This document shows positions 1 to 5,824 of a DNA stretch of 7,166 nt, one piece after another. A program made the translations under genes and the position numbers. Under the pieces are notes generated by a model. It saw only the letters and a list, made by a program, of their open reading frames with translations, did not search any database and was not told where the DNA came from. Within the stretch, counting starts at the first letter, position 1; every line of letters starts with the position of its first letter. The stretch is taken from positions 1 through 7,166 of the forward strand of contig JAEMPZ010000092.1 in the NCBI GenBank assembly GCA_022759065.1, given 5' to 3'. The DNA is from Acidobacteriota bacterium. GTDB taxonomy: Bacteria > Acidobacteriota > UBA4820 > DSQY01.

Positions 1-27
1 TTCATCTCTCATCCGTCATCTCTCATC
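1..27 (-). repeat. Heptamer tandem repeat downstream of dppF
   Basis: Read on the minus strand, this stretch is four units in exact 7-base register: GATGAGA, GATGACG, GATGAGA, GATGAA. The last unit is cut by the window edge, so the array may continue. It lies about 45 bases beyond the dppF stop and runs in the same direction as that gene. A matching heptamer array follows the last gene at the other end of the window. Short tandemly repeated heptamers are known as intergenic elements in some bacteria, for example STRR sequences of filamentous cyanobacteria. No function can be read from the sequence. Confidence 0.75.
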
Positions 28-31
28 TGTC

Positions 32-58
32 CTTTGTGCCCTTAGTGCCTTTGTGGTG
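32..58 (+). repeat. Nonamer tandem repeat, three degenerate units
   Basis: Three 9-base units follow each other: CTTTGTGCC, CTTAGTGCC, TTTGTGGTG. The first two differ at one base and the third is more degenerate. It sits between the heptamer array and the dppF stop. From memory, it resembles the intergenic CAAAG-type tandem repeats seen in cyanobacteria and various environmental genomes; that likeness is not tested here. There is no U-run or strong stem that would make it a classical terminator. Confidence 0.5.
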
Positions 59-73
59 AGAATGTCTCTTCTC

Positions 74-1042
74 CTACGCGAAGTGGCAGGCGACGTGGTG
101 GCCGGGGGCTATTTCGCGCAGCTCCGGGGGCTCGGCGGCGCAACGCTCTTGGGCCATGGGGCAGCGGGGGTTGAAACGGCAGCCCGAGGGCACGGCGGTG
201 GGGGAGGGTATTTCACCGGCGATGGGGGCTTTGGCGCGAGGCGCATCCGGGTCTGGTTCTGGAACCGCCGCGAACAGCGCTTTCGTATAAGGGTGGAGCG
301 GCCTGGCGAAAAGCTCCCCGGTCGCGGCCGTTTCGCAGAAGCGGCCCAGGTACATGACAGCCACCCGGTCGCTTATGTTTTCCACGACCGGCAGGCCGTG
401 GGCGATGAAAAGGTATGAAAGCCCCAGTTCATCCCGCAAGTCGCGAAGCAGATTGACGACCTGCGCCTGGACGGAAACGTCGAGGGCGCTGACCGGTTCG
501 TCCAAAACGATCAGCTTGGGCGAAAGCGCAAGGGCGCGGGCGATGCAGATGCGCTGCCTCTGGCCGCCCGAGAACTCGTGAGGATATCGCTCCGCGTCCG
601 AGGGGGCGAGCCCGACCTGCCGCAAGAGTTCCGCCACCCTCTCCCGCCTTTCTTTCCTTCCGCCAAGCTTGTGCACCAGGAGCGGCTCCTCGATTGAAGC
701 TCCGGCCGACATTCTGGGGTTCAGGCTTGAGTACGGGTCCTGAAAAACCGCCTGCATGTCGCGGCGGGCGCTGCGGAGTTGCCGGCCTTGAAGCGCAAGC
801 CAGTCCTCGTTGTCAAAAAAAATTGTCCCCGAAGTAGGCTCTTCAAGCCGCAGCACGCACCTTGCGAGCGTGGTCTTTCCCGAACCCGATTCGCCGACGA
901 CGGCGAAGACTTCGCCTTCTGATATGTCGAAACTCACTCCATCAACCGCGCGAACGGCCGCGGGGGCCCGCCCAAAGAGCCGCTTCCTCGCCTGAAAGTG
1001 CTTAACGACTTCTCGCACCTGAAGCAGCGCGCGCTCGCTCAT
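74..1042 (-). CDS. dppF: Dipeptide/oligopeptide ABC transporter ATPase, DppF/OppF type
   Basis: One of the two cytoplasmic ATPases that drive a dipeptide/oligopeptide importer. The 322 residues carry every ABC motif: Walker [10 protein letters not shown] (50-58), Q-loop FQDP (100-103), signature FSGGQRQR (157-164), Walker B LIVLDE (177-182), D-loop SALD (185-188) and H-switch His215. The C-terminal oligopeptide-transporter domain has four cysteines (288, 294, 301, 319) in the spacing that binds a [4Fe-4S] cluster in Dpp-type ATPases. The start has a strong GGAGG seven bases upstream. Residue 216 after the switch His is Gly where Asp is usual (AHGL for AHDL). It lies 109 bases after dppD, its expected heterodimer partner. 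The substrate could be dipeptides, oligopeptides or nickel; the sequence does not decide. Confidence 0.93.
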   Translation of the reverse strand: MSERALLQVREVVKHFQARKRLFGRAPAAVRAVDGVSFDISEGEVFAVVGESGSGKTTLARCVLRLEEPTSGTIFFDNEDWLALQGRQLRSARRDMQAVFQDPYSSLNPRMSAGASIEEPLLVHKLGGRKERRERVAELLRQVGLAPSDAERYPHEFSGGQRQRICIARALALSPKLIVLDEPVSALDVSVQAQVVNLLRDLRDELGLSYLFIAHGLPVVENISDRVAVMYLGRFCETAATGELFARPLHPYTKALFAAVPEPDPDAPRAKAPIAGEIPSPTAVPSGCRFNPRCPMAQERCAAEPPELREIAPGHHVACHFA

Positions 1043-1060
1043 TGCTAGGCCTCCAAATTC

Positions 1061-1127
1061 CGCGATTGAAAGATCGCGCCATCGGCAGGTGAAAGGCCAT
1101 TTTGGTTAAACGACGTATCCATAACCA
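1061..1127 (-). other. dppD-dppF gap with two small dyads
   Basis: The 109 bases between dppD and dppF hold no gene. Two perfect inverted repeats are visible: CGCGAT (1061-1066) with ATCGCG (1073-1078) around a 6-base loop, just upstream of the dppF ribosome site; and TGGTTA (1103-1108) with TAACCA (1122-1127) around 13 bases. Neither is followed by a U-run, so they do not look like terminators. They could be RNA processing or stabilising hairpins, or chance. I found no convincing promoter for dppF here, so it is probably read from upstream. Confidence 0.3.
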
Positions 1128-1151
1128 TTTAAGGGCACCGTTCTGGTTCAA

Positions 1152-2126
1152 TCACGGGATTGGGGCCGCCATGCTGAATGGACAACGGACCAGATGCAAA
1201 GGTTCCACCGCGAGCAGGTCGGGCACCGAGGCTTGGCACTCAGCGCGAAATAGCGCGCAGCGCGGCCCAAATGCGCACCCCGGCGGGCGCATGCCCGGAG
1301 GCGGCACCGCGCCGGGAATTGCCTTGAGCCGCCCTTTGGCGCCGCGCCTCGGCACGCTTTGCATGAGGCCCCTCGTGTAAGGGTGAAGCGGGCGCTTGAA
1401 CAATTCCCGGACCGGTGCTTCCTCCACTATTCTTCCGCTGTACATCACGTAGGCCCTTTGCGCGAAGCGGGCCACGACGGAGAGGTCGTGGGTGATCAGG
1501 AGGACCGCCAAGCCGAACGCTTCTCGCAGGTGGTCCAAAAGGTCGAGCAGCTGCGCCTGCACCGTCACGTCCAAGGCAGTGGTCGGCTCGTCGGCTATGA
1601 GCAGCGACGGGCGGCACGAAAGCGCCATGGCCAGAAGCGCGCGCTGGCACATGCCGCCGCTCAACTGGTGAGGGTATGAGTCCATTATTCTGGAAGGATC
1701 GGGCAGCCTCACTTCCGCCAAGAGTTCCATCGAGCGCGCGCGTGCCTCGCGCCACGAGAGCTGTTTGTGGGCGCGAAGCGCCTCGGCTATCTGAAAGCCG
1801 ACGGTCATCACGGGGTTCAGGGCGGCGACCGGTTCCTGAAACACCATGGCCATTCGGGCGCCCCTGATCCCGCAAAGCTCCTTCTCGCCCAGTTTTCCCA
1901 TGTCTCTGCCTTCGAACCAGACCGACCCGCCGCTCATTTTTAGAGGCGGAGGCAAAAGCCTGAGCGCGGCAAGCGCGGTAAGGCTCTTTCCGCACCCCGA
2001 CTCGCCGACCAGGGCCACCGCCTCGCCATCGCGGACGGCCAGAGATAGGCTCTCCACCGGACGAACCTCGCCCTTCTCGCTGGGGAGGCTTATGGTCAGG
2101 CCCCTTATGTCCAGAATGTCCGTCAT
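1152..2126 (-). CDS. dppD: Dipeptide/oligopeptide ABC transporter ATPase, DppD/OppD type
   Basis: Partner ATPase to the DppF-like protein. The 324 residues show Walker A GESGCGKS (41-48), Q-loop FQEP (96-99), signature LSGGMCQR (155-162), Walker B LLIADE (175-180), D-loop TALD (183-186) and H-switch His213 in ITHD. The LSGGM form of the signature is typical of the DppD/OppD side. The C-terminal domain has Cys284, Cys290, Cys297 and Cys315, the family's [4Fe-4S] ligand pattern. The signature is usually LSGGMRQR; here the Arg is Cys, one base change (CGC to TGC). The ATG overlaps the stop of sad as ATGA, and its only Shine-Dalgarno-like run (GGGTG) is two bases from the ATG, too close to work well, so translation probably depends on ribosomes finishing sad. 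Confidence 0.94.
   Translation of the reverse strand: MTDILDIRGLTISLPSEKGEVRPVESLSLAVRDGEAVALVGESGCGKSLTALAALRLLPPPLKMSGGSVWFEGRDMGKLGEKELCGIRGARMAMVFQEPVAALNPVMTVGFQIAEALRAHKQLSWREARARSMELLAEVRLPDPSRIMDSYPHQLSGGMCQRALLAMALSCRPSLLIADEPTTALDVTVQAQLLDLLDHLREAFGLAVLLITHDLSVVARFAQRAYVMYSGRIVEEAPVRELFKRPLHPYTRGLMQSVPRRGAKGRLKAIPGAVPPPGMRPPGCAFGPRCALFRAECQASVPDLLAVEPLHLVRCPFSMAAPIP
2123..2126 (-). other. ATGA stop/start overlap of sad and dppD
   Basis: Read on the minus strand, the four bases ATGA contain the dppD ATG and the sad TGA. With no well-spaced ribosome site before dppD, this is the classic arrangement for termination-reinitiation coupling. It ties synthesis of the transporter ATPase to that of the dehydrogenase. 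Confidence 0.85.
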
Positions 2127-3481
2127 TTCACCCAGACCGATTTTATGTTGACGAATTCGCGTATGCCGTACAGGCCGAGTTCCCGGCCATACCCCGAAGC
2201 CTTCACGCCGCCGAATGGAAGCCTCGGGTCGCTCTTCACGATCCCGTTTACGAAAACGGCTCCCGACTCGATGCGCCCAGCAAGAACTTTCCCCATCTCC
2301 GCGTTGCCGGTCCAGATGCTGGCGCCAAGGCCGAAGCGCGAACGGTTTGCCAATTCAATGGCGTGAGAAGCGTCCTTGGCTCGAACGACGGCGCCAACCG
2401 GGCCAAAAATTTCCTCCTCGAAGGCCGGATTACCGGGAACGACATCGCACAAAACGGTGGGCGAGTAATAGCAGCCCTTGTCGCCCAGCCGCTTGCCTCC
2501 AAGAGCCAGCCTGGCCCCTGCGGCGACCGAGCGTTTAACTTGGCCCTCGAGCTCCATAAGCAGATCCTTTCGCGCCAGCGGGCCGAGGTCGCTCTTTCTG
2601 TCCATTGGGTCTCCAACCTTGAGGCGCCCCATCGCGGCGACGAAGGCCTTTTCAAACCGCTCCGCCACCTTTTCCTCGACGATAAAACGCTTGGCCGCGA
2701 TGCACGACTGCCCCGCGTTGATGCAGCGCGCGACGGCTGCCTGGGCGGCTGCTTCCTCTATGTCAGCGTCGTGAAGGACGATGAAAGGATCCGAGCCCCC
2801 CAGTTCAAGCACCGTTTTCTTCAATGCGGAGCCGGCTATCGCGGCCACGGACTTCCCGGCCGGCTCGCTTCCCGTAAGCGTCACGGCCTTCACCTCGTCG
2901 TGGCGTATGACGGCTTCGACAGCGCTTCCTGGTATCATCAGGGTCGTAAAAACCCCCTCGGGGAAACCTGCGCGCATGAAAATCTTTTCTATGGCCAGGG
3001 CGCAGCCTGGCACGTTGGATGCGTGCTTCAAAAGCCCGACGTTCCCCGCCATCAGATTTGGAGCGGCGAAACGGAATACCTGCCAGAAGGGGAAGTTCCA
3101 AGGCATGACGGCCAGCACCGTTCCCAGCGGGTCAAAGCGGACGAAGCTTTCGGAGCCGTCGGTCGCCGTCTTCTCGGCCGCGAGAAGGCGCTCCGCGTTG
3201 TCGGCGTAATACTCGCATACCCAGGCGCACTTGTCGGCCTCGGCCTCGGCTGAGGCGAGCGTCTTGCCCATCTCCATAGTCATCAAGCGCGACCAGGCGC
3301 CGCGCGATTCGCGAAGGACGCGCGCCGCGCTCTTCATCAATATGGCCCTCTTTGAAAACGGGGTCTCCCTCCAGGCCAGAAAAGCCTTGCCCGCGCGGGC
3401 TATCAGGCGAGCCACGTCTTCGGGGCCGTGTTCCGGATATTCCTGAATGACCTCGCCGGTCGCCGGATTGATCGCTCTCAT
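2123..3481 (-). CDS. sad: NAD(P)-dependent succinate-semialdehyde dehydrogenase, Sad/YneI type
   Basis: A 452-residue aldehyde dehydrogenase that should oxidise succinate semialdehyde to succinate, feeding GABA or 4-hydroxybutyrate carbon into the TCA cycle. Visible motifs are PWNFP (127-131) with the oxyanion Asn129, the cofactor-binding LLKHASN (150-156, Lys152), general base Glu226 in ELGG, catalytic Cys260 in GQSC, and EEIFGPV (356-362). Many blocks match the E. coli Sad (YneI) family as I remember it: NPATGE at the N-terminus, WQVFR after PWNFPF, LELGGSDPFIVL, and FGGVKxSGxGREL near the end. The chosen ATG has GGGAGGAG five bases upstream. An in-frame ATG seven codons earlier lacks such a site, and the frame stays open far beyond it only because it runs antisense to ispH. 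It is first in its operon. Related semialdehydes such as glutarate semialdehyde remain possible substrates. Confidence 0.9.
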   Translation of the reverse strand: MRAINPATGEVIQEYPEHGPEDVARLIARAGKAFLAWRETPFSKRAILMKSAARVLRESRGAWSRLMTMEMGKTLASAEAEADKCAWVCEYYADNAERLLAAEKTATDGSESFVRFDPLGTVLAVMPWNFPFWQVFRFAAPNLMAGNVGLLKHASNVPGCALAIEKIFMRAGFPEGVFTTLMIPGSAVEAVIRHDEVKAVTLTGSEPAGKSVAAIAGSALKKTVLELGGSDPFIVLHDADIEEAAAQAAVARCINAGQSCIAAKRFIVEEKVAERFEKAFVAAMGRLKVGDPMDRKSDLGPLARKDLLMELEGQVKRSVAAGARLALGGKRLGDKGCYYSPTVLCDVVPGNPAFEEEIFGPVGAVVRAKDASHAIELANRSRFGLGASIWTGNAEMGKVLAGRIESGAVFVNGIVKSDPRLPFGGVKASGYGRELGLYGIREFVNIKSVWVK

Positions 3482-3486
3482 TGCTT

Positions 3487-3494
3487 CTCCTCCC
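3487..3494 (-). promoter_or_regulatory. Ribosome binding site that fixes the sad start
   Basis: On the minus strand this reads GGGAGGAG, ending five bases before the ATG at 3481. It picks that ATG over the in-frame ATG at 3502, whose upstream bases (CAGAGTTAAA) have no Shine-Dalgarno match, and over all further upstream starts. Confidence 0.8.
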
Positions 3495-3617
3495 GCGGCC
3501 ATTTTAACTCTGAAGAAGGAATCCGCGCCACTGTCACCTATGCTTGCACATACCTGTCCAAAGTCATTTCTTCCAGGCAAGGTCCGCAATTTGGAAGGGA
3601 TGGCCTGGGAAATTATT

Positions 3618-3646
3618 TTGGACGGCAGTGATTCTTGTATTATACT
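3618..3646 (+). promoter_or_regulatory. Sigma70-like promoter candidate for ispH
   Basis: TTGGAC (3618-3623) and TATACT (3641-3646) are separated by 17 bases, the optimal spacing. The -10 matches the consensus at five of six positions, the -35 only at TTG. The element sits in a short AT-rich island within GC-rich DNA, just before ispH. Transcription would start near 3653, giving a leader of only about ten bases that barely includes the ribosome site. TATTAT (3638-3643) is an alternative -10. No equally good promoter was found for sad on the opposite strand in this 180-base divergent region; TAAAAT at 3501-3506 (minus) is a -10-like word without a -35. Confidence 0.45.
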
Positions 3647-3661
3647 AAAAAAGGTGAGGCG

Positions 3662-4504
3662 ATGAAGACAAAGCGCGCGCAGAGGTACGGTTTTTGCTCG
3701 GGGGTCAGGGTCGCCGACATAAAGGTTCGGCGGTTCGCGGCCAAAGGCGGGAATGGCGCCATCCTGGGGCAGGTCGTCCACAACGAACGCGTGGTCGAGG
3801 AGATGGAGAAGCTCGGCGTGCGAACGGTCCATTCCCTCGAAGAGGTAAAGGAGCCGGTCATCGTCTTCTCGGCCCATGGCGTTCCGCCTTCCTACCACGA
3901 GAAAGCCAGGGCCCTCGGGCTGGAAATCCTGGACACCACCTGCAAGTTCGTCTATGACATCCACAAGGAGTCGCGCAAGGCGCTGGAGGGGGGCGCCCAC
4001 CTTGTCTTCATCGGCGACCCGAACCACCGCGAGGTGGTCGGTTACACGCACGATCTTGCAAAGGACGCCTACCACGTCATCGCATCTGTCGAGCAGGCGC
4101 TGGCCGTGGAGTGGCAGGCATATCCCGCCATCAAGATTTTTTATCAGACCACGCTGAACGCCGAAGAGTACGAGCCAGTGGCAAGGGCCATTGAGGAGGC
4201 CAATCCGAGGACTTCGCGCGCGGACACGATCTGCTACGCGACGAAGGAAAACCAGGAAGCCGCCCGGAAGCTGGCCACGGATGCTGAAGTTGATGTGGTA
4301 ATAGTCATCGGGGGCAAGCATTCGGCCAATACGCGCCACCTCTTCGAGATATGTTCCAGGTTCAAGCCGTGCTACCTCGTGCAAGGCGCTTCGGACCTCG
4401 ACCCGTCGTGGTTTCAGCAGGCAAAATGCGTGGGGCTGACGGCAGGCGCTTCTACGCCGGATTACGTCATAGACGAAGTAGAGAAGGCGGTTTCCGCGCT
4501 CTAA
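3662..4504 (+). CDS. ispH: 4-hydroxy-3-methylbut-2-enyl diphosphate reductase (IspH/LytB), divergent
   Basis: IspH is the cytoplasmic [4Fe-4S] enzyme of the last MEP-pathway step, reducing HMBPP to IPP and DMAPP. The 280 residues keep the three cluster cysteines: Cys12 (GFCSGV), Cys94 (DTTCKF) and Cys191 (ICYAT). Active-site residues are also present: His40 in VVHN, His72 in SAHGV, His122 and Glu124 in NHREV, Thr163-Thr164 in QTTL, and the diphosphate-binding Ser221, Asn223 and Ser264 (GKHSAN, TAGASTPD). The length fits the short bacterial form. The ATG at 3662 has AAGGTG five bases upstream and puts the first cysteine at position 12 as in E. coli IspH; the in-frame ATG at 3635 would add nine residues and lies in the promoter. 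The proline that normally follows the second cysteine is Lys. A paralogue with another role is possible. Confidence 0.88.
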   Translation: MKTKRAQRYGFCSGVRVADIKVRRFAAKGGNGAILGQVVHNERVVEEMEKLGVRTVHSLEEVKEPVIVFSAHGVPPSYHEKARALGLEILDTTCKFVYDIHKESRKALEGGAHLVFIGDPNHREVVGYTHDLAKDAYHVIASVEQALAVEWQAYPAIKIFYQTTLNAEEYEPVARAIEEANPRTSRADTICYATKENQEAARKLATDAEVDVVIVIGGKHSANTRHLFEICSRFKPCYLVQGASDLDPSWFQQAKCVGLTAGASTPDYVIDEVEKAVSAL

Positions 4505-4590
4505 GGCGTTCGCGCCGCGCATGGGGGGCAGCCGTTGCTCCTTTGCTGCGTTAAAAGCCCCACGCCATCCTCTTCGGGCGCGGCCTCTAG

Positions 4591-4620
4591 TTGTTTCGCC
4601 GGAGATGTCCGGCTTATATT
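4591..4620 (+). promoter_or_regulatory. Dyad between -35 and -10-like boxes upstream of the dehydrogenase
   Basis: The 189 bases between ispH and the next gene hold no coding sequence. Within them TTGTTT (4591-4596) and TATATT (4615-4620) are 18 bases apart and resemble a promoter. A perfect dyad, GCCGGA (4598-4603) and TCCGGC (4608-4613) around GATG, fills the spacer. Two readings are possible: an operator for a dimeric regulator inside the promoter (a layout typical of MerR-type control, though usually with a 19-20 base spacer), or a short hairpin followed by TTATATT acting as a weak terminator for ispH. A transcript from this promoter would have a leader of roughly 67 bases. Confidence 0.4.
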
Positions 4621-4693
4621 AGGTTGAGTTCGACGGCGCGATGCGGGAGTTCATGAGCTTTCGCCGCGCCTTTAGCCGAAGAAGGGGGTCGCC

Positions 4694-5812
4694 ATGTTGT
4701 TCGGTATTCCAAAAGAGTGTCCAGACCGGGAACGGTGTCAGGAAAAACGAGTTGGGCTTTCGCCGGGAGGGGTGCGGGATCTCGTTGAGGCTGGCGCTGC
4801 CGTCATCGTTGAAAGCGGAGCGGGCGCGGCGGCTGGTTTCCTCGACGAAGTCTACCGCAAAGCCGGCGCCCAGGTGGCTTACTCCAGCGAGGAGGTCTTC
4901 GGGCGGGCCGACGTGGTTGTCAAGATCGCGGCTCCCACCCCGCGGGAGATCATGCTTTTGCGGCCCGAGGCTTGCGTTCTGGCCTTCTGGCACATGGCGG
5001 TCTTGTGGGACACGGTCCAGGAGCAGTTGCAGAAGGCCAGGGTCACGGCCATCGGCTACGAGGTGATACAAGAAGAGGACGGCGTCCTGCCCATTCTTCG
5101 CGTCTCCTCTGAAATAGCCGGGATGCTTGCACCGCAGATAGCCGGGCGGCTTCTGGAGACGGAGTTCGGCGGAATAGGCATCCTTCTGGCGGGAGCGCCT
5201 GGCATCCCTCCGGCGGACGTGGTGATAGTGGGAGGCGGGACGCTCGGGTTTTACGCCGCGCGCGCTTTCCTGGGCCTCTGCTGCGGCGTCCACGTGCTGG
5301 ACATTTCCAAGAAGAGGCTTGAGCTTCTCGACCGCTATTTCGAAGGGCGCGTCGTGACGGCCTTGGCGACCAAAGAGAACGTCGAGAAGTTCGTCTCCTT
5401 TGCTGACGTTGTTGTTGGCGCCGTGCTCCACCCAGGCGAGGTCGCTCCTATTGTCGTCACGCAGGAGATGGTTCGCAAGATGAGGCCCGGAAGGGCCATC
5501 CTCGATTTCTCATACGACCAGGGCGGTTGCGTCGAGACCACGCGCCTCCAGGGGCCCAGCGGCGGCATTTTCGTGAGGGAGGGCGTTCTCCACTTCGCGG
5601 TGCCGAACTCTCCGTCGCTCGTCGCCCGTTCGGCGACCCACGCGCAGACTCACGCCATTTTGCCCTACGTGCTCGATCTCCAGGCAAAGGGGACGGCCAA
5701 GGCCATCAAGGACAACGCGAGCCTCAAAAGCGGCTGTTACGTCTACCAGGGACACGTCGTCAGGCAGGGCTTCGGCCCAAGCGTCATTAACCTGGATGAG
5801 TTATTGGCTTAA
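4694..5812 (+). CDS. Alanine dehydrogenase / transhydrogenase-alpha family protein, divergent
   Basis: A 372-residue member of the alanine dehydrogenase/PNT family, which typically interconverts L-alanine with pyruvate and ammonia using NAD. The N-terminal domain opens with FGIPKE and keeps Arg19 (KRVGLSPGG), Lys77 (VVVKI) and His100 (FWHM), matching the substrate-binding and catalytic residues Arg15, Lys75 and His96 of known alanine dehydrogenases. The Rossmann domain has VIVGGGTLG (177-185) and Asp203 at the end of the second strand, favouring NAD. Asp275 in DQGG matches the catalytic Asp270. Divergent features are about four extra residues before Arg19, and PNSPS (304-308) where alanine dehydrogenases have ANMPG. 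The substrate may therefore not be alanine. The start has AAGGGGG five bases upstream. The CoA-transferase gene follows 12 bases after the stop. Confidence 0.8.
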   Translation: MLFGIPKECPDRERCQEKRVGLSPGGVRDLVEAGAAVIVESGAGAAAGFLDEVYRKAGAQVAYSSEEVFGRADVVVKIAAPTPREIMLLRPEACVLAFWHMAVLWDTVQEQLQKARVTAIGYEVIQEEDGVLPILRVSSEIAGMLAPQIAGRLLETEFGGIGILLAGAPGIPPADVVIVGGGTLGFYAARAFLGLCCGVHVLDISKKRLELLDRYFEGRVVTALATKENVEKFVSFADVVVGAVLHPGEVAPIVVTQEMVRKMRPGRAILDFSYDQGGCVETTRLQGPSGGIFVREGVLHFAVPNSPSLVARSATHAQTHAILPYVLDLQAKGTAKAIKDNASLKSGCYVYQGHVVRQGFGPSVINLDELLA

Positions 5813-5824
5813 GGGGGATGAGCC

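Noticed and set aside
1..58. CRISPR-like array at the left edge
   Set aside because: Units are only 7 and 9 bases and contiguous, with no spacers; simple tandem repeats explain them.
2363..3253. A 296-codon plus-strand open frame inside sad
   Set aside because: Same codon-register antisense effect over a clearly recognised aldehyde dehydrogenase; no domain or family match in its product.
3531..3560. CTGTCACC and ACCTGTCC words with TATG/CATA in the divergent region, as an operator
   Set aside because: The symmetry is imperfect, does not hold through the centre, and is not placed clearly against a promoter.
4505..4516. GGCG-TTCG-CGCC hairpin directly after the ispH stop, as a terminator
   Set aside because: Only a four-base stem with no U-run after it; too weak to call.
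3482..4522. The sad reading frame stays open upstream for about 347 more codons, antisense to ispH
   Set aside because: It is in exact codon register with ispH on the opposite strand, where a stop needs TTA, CTA or TCA in the sense gene; these codons are rare in this GC-rich usage. The translated extension is rich in Arg/Leu with no recognisable domain, and the family N-terminus (NPATGE) begins at 3481.
4528..4561. GCAGC/GCTGC and GGGGC/GCCCC complementary words after ispH, as a terminator
   Set aside because: The stems overlap, the loops are long and no T-tract follows.
4619..5431. A 270-codon minus-strand open frame over the dehydrogenase gene
   Set aside because: In register with the sense codons of a recognised family; composition is low-information and there is no ribosome site.
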